Notes: generated from the letters alone by a model not told the origin. A stretch of DNA of 6,475 nt from Desulfoprunum sp. (GCA_030696435.1 JAUYSF010000205.1:1-6475); one strand, 5' to 3'; numbered from the stretch's first letter, positions 1 through 6,295 are shown. Made by a program: numbers and translations.

Positions 1-717
1 GCAGGCAAGGACTGGGTCGAAGAGAAGACAGGGAATTTTGTGCCGCTTGACGCCAGGTTCACCGATGAAACCGGGGCTGAGGTGGCCTTGCGAGATATCA
101 TCGACCGGCCGACCCTGCTTTTGCCGATTTACTTTTACTGTCCCAGTGCCTGCAGCCAGACTCTGGCCAATCTCGCCACTTCTCTCAAACAGCTGAAATC
201 AGTGGCTGGTAAAGATTTTCGAGTTATTGCCTACAGTTTCAACGAGAAGGAGACAGCAGAAGATGCCGGAAGGGCCAAGAAGAATTACCTGAAACTTCTT
301 GATCCCTCGTTTCCCGCCAGTGAATGGCGCTATCTGACCGGGAGCAGGGAGACGATTCTGGCGGTGACCACCGCCATCGGCTACCGTTTCCAGAGGATGG
401 CGGATGAGACGTATATACATCCCTCGGCGTTAGTGGCGGTTGCAGGCGATGGCAAGATTATCAGATATGTCTACGGCTCTTTCATTCCCGGAGATATCGA
501 TATGGCCATTGCCGATGCTGCCAAGGGCACTCCGTCTCTCTCGGTCAAACGACTGCTGGGGATGTGTTTTGGCAGTGATCCGAACGCCAATAAATCCGTT
601 TTTAATACGGTCAAAGTGGTAGTTTCTGCTGCTTTTCTTGGAGGGATAGCGGCCTTTGTGTTCTTTTTCCGCAAACGGAATCGGCGTTCAGGAGAGGGGC
701 GTGGTCATAATGAGTAG
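1..717 (+). CDS. SCO1/SenC-family copper chaperone for cytochrome oxidase, 5' end cut by window
   Basis: SCO proteins have a thioredoxin fold and deliver copper to, or reduce, the CuA site of oxidase subunit II on the outer face of the membrane. The frame is open from base 1, so the true start and any signal or anchor lie upstream; an internal GTG at 40 is not a convincing start. Counting from the first codon, the copper-binding CPSAC motif has Cys47 and Cys51, and the conserved distal histidine is His140 in YIHPS, the full SCO metal-binding triad. After the fold comes an LLGMCF segment with an extra Cys189, then one strong hydrophobic helix at about 204-223 and a basic tail (RKRNRR), so the protein is anchored at its C terminus. 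The stop overlaps the next gene by 8 bases, which ties it to the oxidase operon. Family assignment is firm; the precise copper or redox role is inferred. Confidence 0.93.
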   Translation, partial: AGKDWVEEKTGNFVPLDARFTDETGAEVALRDIIDRPTLLLPIYFYCPSACSQTLANLATSLKQLKSVAGKDFRVIAYSFNEKETAEDAGRAKKNYLKLLDPSFPASEWRYLTGSRETILAVTTAIGYRFQRMADETYIHPSALVAVAGDGKIIRYVYGSFIPGDIDMAIADAAKGTPSLSVKRLLGMCFGSDPNANKSVFNTVKVVVSAAFLGGIAAFVFFFRKRNRRSGEGRGHNE

Positions 718-2368
718 CGATCTACAGGATGGTATCATGACGGAAACACAATCGTTTTTTGAAACGCCTTCGCCCCGGGGCCTGACCGGAGTCAAGGCCT
801 GGCTGCTGACCCACGATCACAAGCGCCTGGGGCTCATGTACATGTGGGCCATCCTTTTCTGGTTCGTGGTGGCCATGATCCTCGGCCTGCTGATGCGGAC
901 CGAGCTGATGAGCCAGGGCCGGACCATAATGGGGCCGGAGGTTTACAACTCGATGTTCACCCTGCACGGGGTGATCATGATTTTTCTCTTTGCCATTCCG
1001 GCCATTCCGGCGATATTCGGTAATTTCTTTCTGCCGATCCAGCTAGGCACCGACGATGTGTTTTTCCCCAGACTCAATCTCTTTTCCTGGTATCTCTTCA
1101 TGTTCGGCGGTCTGTTCGCCATATTTTCACTGTTTTTCGGCGGGGGCTTTCCCGATACCGGCTGGACCTTTTATGTGCCCTTCAGCGTCTCGACCAAGGG
1201 CAATGTCTCCTTGACCGTCACCGCCGCCTTTATTCTCGGCATGTCATCGATGCTGACCGGGCTGAATTTTGTCACAACCTTCCACCGGATGCGCCATAAA
1301 GATATGGCTCTGATGCAGATCCCGCTGTTTACCTGGTCGCTCTATGCCACGGCCTGGGTGCAGATCCTGGCGACCCCGGTCATATCGATTACCTTTGTAC
1401 TGGTGATGATGGAGCGGTTTCTGGCAATCGGCCTCTTTGAGCCGGATAAGGGTGGCGATCCACTCCTCTACCAGCACCTGTTCTGGATGTATTCCCATCC
1501 CGCCGTCTACATCATGATCCTGCCCGGCATGGGAGTGATTTCCGAGATCATCCCGGTCTTCTCTCGCAAGTCAATCTTCGGCTACAAGGCCATTGTCATC
1601 TCATCCATGGCCATTGCCATTGCCGGGTCGCTTGTCTGGGCGCACCATATGTATACCAGCGGTATGAGCGATGTCTCGGTCTTTGTCTTCTCCCTGCTGA
1701 CCTTTATTGTTGCCGTCCCCTCGGCGGTCAAGGTGTTCTCCTGGGTGTCAACCATGTACAAGGGGTCAATCCAGATGTCACCGCCACTCTTTCTGTCGCT
1801 CTGCTTCATCTATCTCTTTACAGTCGGCGGGCTGACCGGGCTGGTCCTCGGGGCAGCTGGTACCGATATCCATGTTCATGACACCCATTTTGTGGTGGCC
1901 CATTTCCATTTTGTGATGCTCGGCGGTACCGGCTTTGCTTTTTTTGCCGCCCTGCATTACTGGTGGCCGAAGATGTTTGGGGTAATGTACCGTTTCCGAC
2001 CGGCATATATCGGGGCAGTCTCTGCGGCGCTGGGATTTGTCTTTCATTTTGTGCCGATGCTTATCCTTGGCCTGCAGGGCATGCCGCGCAGATATTACGA
2101 CTATCTGCCCCGATACGAGACCGGGAATTTTCTGGCCGGATTCGGGGCCTATCTGCTCGTTGCGGGGGTCTTGGTGATGTTTGTGAACCTGCTCCTCAGT
2201 CTCCGAAATCCAAGGACTGCCCCGAGCAATCCCTGGGGTGGCACGACCCTTGAGTGGTCGATTCCCTCGCCGCCGCCCATGGAGAATTTTATCGAGCCTC
2301 CGGTAATAAAAGGATTTCCGTATGACTTCAGTGAGATAGTGGCACGTTCCCAACAAGACGGCAGATAA
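710..2368 (+). CDS. coxA: Cytochrome c oxidase subunit I (haem-copper oxidase, A2-type active site)
   Basis: This is the catalytic subunit that reduces oxygen to water and pumps protons; 552 residues with about 12 membrane helices. Ligands seen: His86 and His400 for the low-spin haem, His398 for the high-spin haem, and His263, His312 and His313 for CuB, with Tyr267 placed for the His-Tyr crosslink. Lys341 in VKVFSW is the K-channel lysine; Asn105, Asp116 and Asn123 fit the D-channel entrance. Helix VI reads YSHPAVY (261-267), with alanine where mitochondrial-type enzymes have glutamate; Tyr-Ser here defines the A2 class. His390 and Asp391 match the Mg/propionate region. I chose the ATG at 710, which overlaps the SCO stop and follows GAGGGG at 694-699; an ATG at 737 with AGGA at 726-729 is an almost equal alternative. 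The frame extends further upstream to 656, but there it lies inside the SCO gene. The product is probably an aa3 or ao3 oxidase; haem type cannot be read from sequence. Confidence 0.97.
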   Translation: MSSDLQDGIMTETQSFFETPSPRGLTGVKAWLLTHDHKRLGLMYMWAILFWFVVAMILGLLMRTELMSQGRTIMGPEVYNSMFTLHGVIMIFLFAIPAIPAIFGNFFLPIQLGTDDVFFPRLNLFSWYLFMFGGLFAIFSLFFGGGFPDTGWTFYVPFSVSTKGNVSLTVTAAFILGMSSMLTGLNFVTTFHRMRHKDMALMQIPLFTWSLYATAWVQILATPVISITFVLVMMERFLAIGLFEPDKGGDPLLYQHLFWMYSHPAVYIMILPGMGVISEIIPVFSRKSIFGYKAIVISSMAIAIAGSLVWAHHMYTSGMSDVSVFVFSLLTFIVAVPSAVKVFSWVSTMYKGSIQMSPPLFLSLCFIYLFTVGGLTGLVLGAAGTDIHVHDTHFVVAHFHFVMLGGTGFAFFAALHYWWPKMFGVMYRFRPAYIGAVSAALGFVFHFVPMLILGLQGMPRRYYDYLPRYETGNFLAGFGAYLLVAGVLVMFVNLLLSLRNPRTAPSNPWGGTTLEWSIPSPPPMENFIEPPVIKGFPYDFSEIVARSQQDGR

Positions 2369-2380
2369 GGCACGCTACCC

Positions 2381-2977
2381 ATGACTTCCAGAATCGATAC
2401 AACCGGCGTCAGGATGGGGATGTGGTTTTTTCTCTACTCCGAGATCATCCTCTTTGGGGGCCTCTTTGTCCTCTATGCCGTCTATTTCCATAACCATTCC
2501 CATTATTTTGCCGAGGGTGGCAAGGAACTCAACAGGATCATCGGTTCTCTCAATACCGTAGTCCTTCTGGTCAGCAGTTTTACGGTTGCCGCCTCGATCA
2601 CCGCCATCCAGCGGGAGAAAAAGGGCCAGGCCGTGGGGCTCCTGCTGTTCTCCCTGCTCTGCGGCTTTGTCTTTCTGGTGAACAAGTATTTTGAATGGGG
2701 CACCAAGATCCATCACGATATCTATCCGAATTCGGCTACCCTGCAGGATGGCGCGCCGGGACTCAACATCTTCTTCGGACTCTATTATGTGATCACCGGT
2801 CTGCACGGTCTCCATGTCATCATCGGCATGATTCTGCTGACTATCAGTCTGGTGCTGATCCTGCGTGGTCGGATCACGGCCTCGCGTTTCGCCATGCTGG
2901 AGAATTCAGGTTTGTACTGGCATCTGGTTGATCTGATCTGGATCTTTGTTTTTCCTCTTTTTTATCTGGTCCTCTGA
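2381..2977 (+). CDS. coxC: Cytochrome c oxidase subunit III
   Basis: Subunit III is a non-catalytic membrane subunit that stabilises subunit I and supports sustained turnover. The 198-residue protein has about five membrane segments (roughly 14-36, 56-76, 84-103, 129-160 and 178-197), the short bacterial form lacking the first two helices of the mitochondrial protein. Conserved features seen are Glu21 in the first helix, Phe-Glu105-Trp, the LYYVITGLHGLHV stretch (134-146), and the C-terminal LYWHLVDLIWIFVFPL block (178-193) with His181, Asp184 and Trp187. The ATG lies 12 bases after the subunit I stop, and TAAGG (2366-2370), which includes that stop, serves as a modest ribosome binding site. 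Identity is secure from the C-terminal signature. Confidence 0.96.
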   Translation: MTSRIDTTGVRMGMWFFLYSEIILFGGLFVLYAVYFHNHSHYFAEGGKELNRIIGSLNTVVLLVSSFTVAASITAIQREKKGQAVGLLLFSLLCGFVFLVNKYFEWGTKIHHDIYPNSATLQDGAPGLNIFFGLYYVITGLHGLHVIIGMILLTISLVLILRGRITASRFAMLENSGLYWHLVDLIWIFVFPLFYLVL

Positions 2978-3010
2978 GAGGCAACTCTTACAGGTGAAGG
3001 GCTAATATAT

Positions 3011-3298
3011 ATGAAAACGACCGAACAAACACATATCCTCAGCTACGGCAAACTGGCCCTGGTGCTGGTTTTGCTGCTTATGCTCACCGGAATGACGGTG
3101 GCTGTGTCCTATGTGCATATGGGTTTCTGGAATGTGCCGGTGGCCTTGACTATCGCCTCGCTGAAGGCCAGTCTGGTCCTGCTGTTCTTTATGCACCTGA
3201 AGTACGAGGGGCCGGTGATCAGGTATTCCTTCCTCAGCACTGTGTTCTTTCTTGCCATCATGATCGGATTTACCTTTTGGGATGTGGCTTTCAGGTAA
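3011..3298 (+). CDS. coxD: Cytochrome c oxidase subunit IV, caa3-type small membrane subunit
   Basis: A 95-residue protein with three hydrophobic helices (about 14-33, 42-61 and 70-90). The middle helix contains ALTIASLKASLVLLFFMHLK (45-64), the signature of the caa3-type subunit IV family, with Lys52, Met61 and His62. The family is an accessory membrane subunit thought to help assembly or stability of the oxidase; no catalytic residues are expected. An AGGTGAAGG ribosome binding site (2992-3000) precedes the ATG by 10 bases. The gene sits between subunits III and II, 33 bases after the former. The symbol varies between genomes (coxD, ctaF). Confidence 0.9.
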   Translation: MKTTEQTHILSYGKLALVLVLLLMLTGMTVAVSYVHMGFWNVPVALTIASLKASLVLLFFMHLKYEGPVIRYSFLSTVFFLAIMIGFTFWDVAFR

Positions 3299-3313
3299 TA
3301 GACGGAGAAAAAT

Positions 3314-3910
3314 ATGACCCCTGTGCAAGGCGTTGACCAGGCCTTCTGGTATATTCTGGGCATCTCGATTGTCCTGCTCTTTGGCATCACGGTGGTGATG
3401 GTGGTATTTGTCATTAAATACCGGCGCAGCACAAACCCCGTCCCGGCCGATATCAGAGACAATATGGCCTTGGAGTTGTTCTGGACTCTGATCCCGACCC
3501 TGATTGCCCTCTCGATGTTCTACATGGGCTGGAAGTCCTATATCGGTCTGCGCACTGTACCAGAGGGCGCCATGCAGGTTGAAGTGGCTGGGCAGATGTT
3601 TTCCTGGCTCTTCACCTACGAAAACGGCAAGGAGAGCGATAACGAACTGGTCGTACCGCTGGGAAAACCGGTGAAGCTCAATGTTACTTCGCTGGATGTC
3701 ATTCACAGTTTGTATATTCCAGCCTTTAGAATCAAGGTAGACGCAGTGCGTGGCATGAAAACATATGCCTGGTTTTTAGCCGATGAGCTTGGCGAGTATG
3801 ATATTCAGTGCACCGAGTATTGTGGTACCGGTCATTCATCGATGACCGGAAAATTGCGCATAGTCCCCAAAGATGAATACAATAAGTGGCTGGAAAAAGA
3901 GGACGAATGA
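3314..3910 (+). CDS. coxB: Cytochrome c oxidase subunit II with CuA site, no fused cytochrome c
   Basis: Subunit II takes electrons at the binuclear CuA centre and passes them to subunit I. The 198-residue protein has two N-terminal membrane helices (about 12-34 and 54-75, the second with ELFWTLIP) and then an extracytoplasmic cupredoxin domain. All CuA ligands are present: His131 in VIHSLYIP, then Cys166, Glu168, Cys170, His174 and Met177 in CTEYCGTGHSSM. Trp98 in the FSWLF motif fits the electron-entry tryptophan. The protein ends 21 residues after Met177, with no CxxCH motif, so the cytochrome c domain of true caa3 enzymes is absent. There is no separate signal peptide or lipobox; helix 1 starts almost at the N terminus. 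The ATG follows GGAG at 3304-3307 with a 6-base spacer. Its last place in the I-III-IV-II order differs from the common II-I-III order. Confidence 0.97.
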   Translation: MTPVQGVDQAFWYILGISIVLLFGITVVMVVFVIKYRRSTNPVPADIRDNMALELFWTLIPTLIALSMFYMGWKSYIGLRTVPEGAMQVEVAGQMFSWLFTYENGKESDNELVVPLGKPVKLNVTSLDVIHSLYIPAFRIKVDAVRGMKTYAWFLADELGEYDIQCTEYCGTGHSSMTGKLRIVPKDEYNKWLEKEDE

Positions 3911-4869
3911 GGGTTGAAACCACTCAGGATTTTGGCAATACAATAGCAATGACTCAGCGACAGGACCGTCAGAAAAACGTTTTACTGGCTCTTCAACAAG
4001 ATATTTTTGTCCGCTTGCGACTGGCCAAAGCCGGCCTTTGTCTGCTTCTCGGGTTTTCAACACTTTTTGGTTTTCTGCTTGCCGAGCCACACCTGTCTGT
4101 TACGGCCTTCCTGGTTGTTACCGGGGTCATTTCCCTCGCTGGCGGTGGCGCTACGCTGAATAGCTTGCAGGACTGGCGGCAGGACGGCCAGATGTCACGA
4201 ACGAGAAACCGACCCTTGCCACGAGGCGAGCTGACGAGCCGACAGGCAATTATGCAAGCCGTTGTGCTGATCGGCGTGGGTTTGGTGATTTTGGCTGCCT
4301 GTCCGTCATGCTGGCCGGTCCTCCTCGGTTTTATCAGCCTGCTGTTGTATAATGGCGTTTATACAGTCCTCAAACCAAAGACGGTCTTTGCTATTTTTCC
4401 GGGGGCGATCTGCGGGGGGCTGCCCCCGATCATCGGTTGGCTGGCCGCCGGCGGGCAACTTCTTTCTGCTACTGCCGGCATGCTTTTTCTGCTGCTTGTG
4501 CTCTGGCAGATCCCGCACTTCTGGCTGATCTTGCTGCGCTATCGGGAGGATTATATCAACTGTGATTTCCCCAACATGCTGCACGAATTATCGGAACAGA
4601 GGATGAAACGACTGTTTCTACCCTGGATAGCCGCACTGGTCATGGCCATGATACTCATCACCTTCTTGCCTGGAGGAGTTGGTAATATGGCCCGGGTATC
4701 CGTGCTTGCCTCCTCTTTTCTCATGTCTATCGTTTTTTGCGTGCAACTTGGCCTGTGTCGTCAGGCGAATTACAGGCTGCTGTTTATCATCTTCAATGGG
4801 GTTTTTTTCTTCAACATGCTGGTTATAGGCGGCTCAAGAGTTTTGCTCTCGCACGCCGCCGGCCAGTGA
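3907..4869 (+). CDS. ctaB: Protohaem IX farnesyltransferase (haem O synthase)
   Basis: An integral membrane prenyltransferase of the UbiA superfamily that adds a farnesyl group to haem B to make haem O, the precursor of haem A. The 320-residue protein has about nine hydrophobic helices. The first Asp-rich motif is Asn85-x3-Asp89-x3-Asp93 followed by MSRTRNRPL (96-104). The LKPKTVFAIFPGAICGGLPP stretch (155-174) and WQIPHFW (200-206) are typical of haem O synthases. The second motif is Asp215-Tyr216, but the following family sequence AGIPML is replaced by NCDFPNML. The ATG at 3907 overlaps the subunit II stop as ATGA, suggesting translational coupling, with AGAGGA at 3898-3903 (a tight 3-base spacer). 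Met15 (3949) is another possible start but lacks a good ribosome binding site. Function is well supported by motifs and context. Confidence 0.94.
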   Translation: MRVETTQDFGNTIAMTQRQDRQKNVLLALQQDIFVRLRLAKAGLCLLLGFSTLFGFLLAEPHLSVTAFLVVTGVISLAGGGATLNSLQDWRQDGQMSRTRNRPLPRGELTSRQAIMQAVVLIGVGLVILAACPSCWPVLLGFISLLLYNGVYTVLKPKTVFAIFPGAICGGLPPIIGWLAAGGQLLSATAGMLFLLLVLWQIPHFWLILLRYREDYINCDFPNMLHELSEQRMKRLFLPWIAALVMAMILITFLPGGVGNMARVSVLASSFLMSIVFCVQLGLCRQANYRLLFIIFNGVFFFNMLVIGGSRVLLSHAAGQ

Positions 4870-4882
4870 AACGAGGTGGGTT

Positions 4883-5389
4883 ATGCGACTGGATGAGGCG
4901 ATTTTAACAGCGATTGAATATGAAACTCGGGTCCGGGATCATTATTTGAATTCGACTGACCGGATCAGAAACCGGGCCGGTCGGCGGGTCTTTGAGCTGC
5001 TTGCCAGCGAAGAGCAGGGGCATATTGATTACCTGCTGGCCCGCCTGGGACAGTGGCGCAGAGATGGCACTCTCAGTCTTTTTTCGCTTACGTCGGCCCT
5101 GCCGACAGGTGAGGACTTACAAAAGGCCCTGAAAAGTGTGGAACAACTGGAACCTCGGGATATCCTCGACGATGAACGACAGGTCCTCGATGTAGCCCTG
5201 AATCTTGAAAAGGAGACCTCGGATTATTACCGTCGCCTGGTTGGGCAGGTGGATGGTCCAGCCAGAGAGATGTTCAAGCGCTTTCTGGAAATCGAAGATG
5301 GACATGTTGCCATGGTTCAAGCAGAAATTGACTATTTGAGCGACAATGGATTCTGGTTTGATTTCGCTGAGTTCAATATGGAGCACTGA
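4883..5389 (+). CDS. Rubrerythrin-like ferritin-family diiron protein, no rubredoxin domain
   Basis: A 168-residue soluble protein that should form a four-helix bundle with two half-motifs. The first has Glu14 followed by Tyr21 and Glu44-x-x-His47 (EEQGH); the second repeats this with Glu109 and Tyr116, then Glu138-x-x-His141 (EIEDGH). Together these six residues form a complete rubrerythrin-type diiron site. No CxxC pairs occur, so the rubredoxin domain of classical rubrerythrin is missing. The C terminus is aromatic and acidic (FWFDFAEFNMEH). Such proteins are usually linked to peroxide reduction or iron handling, but the substrate here is unknown. GAGGTG (4873-4878) lies 4 bases before the ATG. 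It starts 13 bases after ctaB, so it is probably the last gene of the oxidase operon, suggesting a role in protecting cells during oxygen respiration (inference). Confidence 0.87.
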   Translation: MRLDEAILTAIEYETRVRDHYLNSTDRIRNRAGRRVFELLASEEQGHIDYLLARLGQWRRDGTLSLFSLTSALPTGEDLQKALKSVEQLEPRDILDDERQVLDVALNLEKETSDYYRRLVGQVDGPAREMFKRFLEIEDGHVAMVQAEIDYLSDNGFWFDFAEFNMEH

Positions 5390-5444
5390 TACGGCAGGTT
5401 CCGTTTTGAATTTCTCGACCATTTTATGAAAATGAAGAAAAGTC

Positions 5445-5473
5445 CTGGCAGGCTTGAGATGGATACTTATTAT
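5445..5473 (+). promoter_or_regulatory. Weak candidate sigma70-type promoter before the small Cys-rich gene and ferritin
   Basis: CTGGCA (5445-5450, four of six matches to the -35 consensus) and TATTAT (5468-5473, close to the -10 consensus) are separated by 17 bases. They lie in the 141-base spacer that separates the oxidase operon from the Cys-rich gene and ferritin, where a promoter is expected. No other convincing pair was seen in this spacer, and matches this weak occur by chance in AT-rich DNA. Confidence 0.25.
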
Positions 5474-5502
5474 TAAGAGCAAGTTCAAGTAGAGCTGCAC
5501 GC

Positions 5503-5524
5503 ATCCCTTTCAAACACAAAGGAT
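5503..5524 (+). promoter_or_regulatory. Ribosome binding site of the small Cys-rich gene, inside a possible hairpin
   Basis: AAAGGA (5518-5523) lies 7 bases before the ATG at 5531 and is the likely ribosome binding site. The preceding bases 5503-5510 (ATCCCTTT) can pair with AAAGGAT (5518-5524), leaving one C unpaired and a 7-base loop (5511-5517). This would hide the site in the RNA. The stem is short, so a regulatory role is only a possibility. Confidence 0.4.
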
Positions 5525-5530
5525 ATTCTC

Positions 5531-5656
5531 ATGGGGAAGAAAGACGAAAAAAAATGCTGCCAGAAGTATGAGAAAAAAGGCAAATGCTGTAAAGGCTGTC
5601 CTCTCTCAGATTCAGATTCTTCAGACAAAAAAGACAAAAAGAAAAAGAAAAAATAA
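5531..5656 (+). CDS. Small Cys- and Lys-rich protein of unknown function
   Basis: A 41-residue open frame with an acceptable ribosome binding site. In order it has a basic start (MGKKDEKK), a cysteine cluster with Cys9-Cys10, Cys19-Cys20 and Cys23 (spacing CC-x8-CC-x2-CP), an acidic Ser/Asp patch SDSDSSD (26-32), and a tail of lysines to the stop. Five cysteines in 15 residues suggest metal binding or disulfide chemistry, but I cannot name a family. There is no membrane segment or signal peptide. It lies 72 bases upstream of ferritin on the same strand with no terminator between, so the two may be co-transcribed and the protein could be tied to iron or redox handling (inference). The coding DNA is A-rich, with an A8 run at 5547-5554 and A5 to A6 runs at the end, unlike the oxidase genes. 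The regular codons, cysteine pattern and upstream signal favour a real gene. Confidence 0.65.
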   Translation: MGKKDEKKCCQKYEKKGKCCKGCPLSDSDSSDKKDKKKKKK

Positions 5657-5712
5657 ACGCACCGACACCGTTCCTGCGAGAAATGTCGGATGAACATGTT
5701 TCACTTAAAATT

Positions 5713-5720
5713 AAGAGGAG
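5713..5720 (+). promoter_or_regulatory. Strong ribosome binding site that sets the ferritin start
   Basis: AAGAGGAG lies 8 bases before the ATG at 5729. This makes 5729 the start rather than the in-frame ATG at 5690, whose extra 13 residues would precede the usual ferritin N terminus. Confidence 0.85.
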
Positions 5721-5728
5721 TTATCCCG

Positions 5729-6238
5729 ATGATCAGTAAAAAACTCAATGATGCCTTGAATGGTCAGATCAATGCTGAACTGTACTCTTCCTATCTCTAC
5801 ATGTCGATGTCGGCCTGGTTCAGCAATAAAAGTCTCTCCGGTTTTGCCAATTGGATGAGGGTTCAGGCCCAGGAAGAACTTTTCCATGCCACCAAGATGT
5901 TTGATTATCTCAATGAGCGTGGTGGCAAAGTAGTCCTTGCTGCCATCGAAAAACCCGAGAATAAATGGGATTCGCCCCTGGCTATTCTGGAGCAGGTTGC
6001 CCAGCATGAGGCACACGTGACCAAATTGATAAATGATCTGGTCAATTGTGCCTTGGATGAGCGCGATCATGCCTCAAATATCTTTCTCCAATGGTATATT
6101 ACCGAACAGGTGGAGGAAGAGGCCAGTGTCGGCGAAGTTCTCAATAAACTCAAGATGGTAGGTAAAGATTCAGCCGGTATGTTTGCCATGGATTTGGAGA
6201 TGGGCAAGAGGATTTTTACCCCTCCTGTCGTTGCATAG
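5729..6238 (+). CDS. ftnA: Non-haem ferritin (FtnA type), iron storage and ferroxidase
   Basis: Ferritin subunits assemble into a 24-subunit cytoplasmic shell that oxidises Fe(II) and stores it as mineral. The product is 169 residues, the normal size for bacterial ferritins. The ferroxidase ligands match E. coli FtnA position for position: Glu17, Glu50 and His53 (EELFH), Glu94, Gln127 and Glu130. Tyr24 and the third-site glutamates Glu49, Glu126 and Glu129 are also present. Position 52 is Phe, not the haem-ligating Met of bacterioferritin, so it is non-haem. The start at 5729 is chosen from the strong ribosome binding site. An intrinsic terminator follows the stop by 27 bases. Placed after a Cys-rich protein and a rubrerythrin-like gene and convergent with a peroxiredoxin, it fits a role in keeping free iron low under oxygen. 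No clear Fur box was found upstream. Confidence 0.96.
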   Translation: MISKKLNDALNGQINAELYSSYLYMSMSAWFSNKSLSGFANWMRVQAQEELFHATKMFDYLNERGGKVVLAAIEKPENKWDSPLAILEQVAQHEAHVTKLINDLVNCALDERDHASNIFLQWYITEQVEEEASVGEVLNKLKMVGKDSAGMFAMDLEMGKRIFTPPVVA

Positions 6239-6265
6239 GAATCTTGAGAAGCAGAGTGGAATAGC

Positions 6266-6295
6266 AGGCCGCAGTAAAGTGCGGCCTTTTTCTTT
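6266..6295 (+). terminator. Intrinsic terminator of the ferritin gene
   Basis: AGGCCGCA (6266-6273) pairs perfectly with TGCGGCCT (6280-6287) around a six-base loop GTAAAG. It is followed by a T-rich tract to 6295 broken by one C. This is a standard Rho-independent terminator for + strand transcripts. Confidence 0.92.

Noticed and set aside
1778..2356. 192-codon open frame on the - strand opposite subunit I
   Set aside because: Antisense to conserved membrane helices of subunit I, low-complexity composition, no ribosome binding signal considered convincing.
3002..3706. Long open frame on the - strand opposite subunits IV and II
   Set aside because: It is antisense to two clearly recognised oxidase genes and its translation is rich in His/Gln with no recognisable domain; a shadow frame.
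5391..5407. Short hairpin ACGG/CCGT followed by TTT just after the rubrerythrin-like gene, as a terminator of the oxidase operon
   Set aside because: Only four base pairs with a six-base loop and a short T run; too weak to call, though it is the only candidate near the operon end.
5446..5460. Sigma54-type promoter around TGGCAGGCTTGAG
   Set aside because: The TGGCA element is present but the GC of the -12 element is not at the required spacing.
5485..5697. Open frame on the - strand over the small Cys-rich gene, rich in Phe and Ser
   Set aside because: The Phe runs are simply the complement of lysine codons in the + strand gene, which has the better start signal and cysteine pattern.
5690..5728. 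N-terminal extension of ferritin from the ATG at 5690
   Set aside because: The strong AAGAGGAG site points to 5729, and the family N terminus begins there; ferroxidase residue numbering then matches E. coli FtnA exactly.
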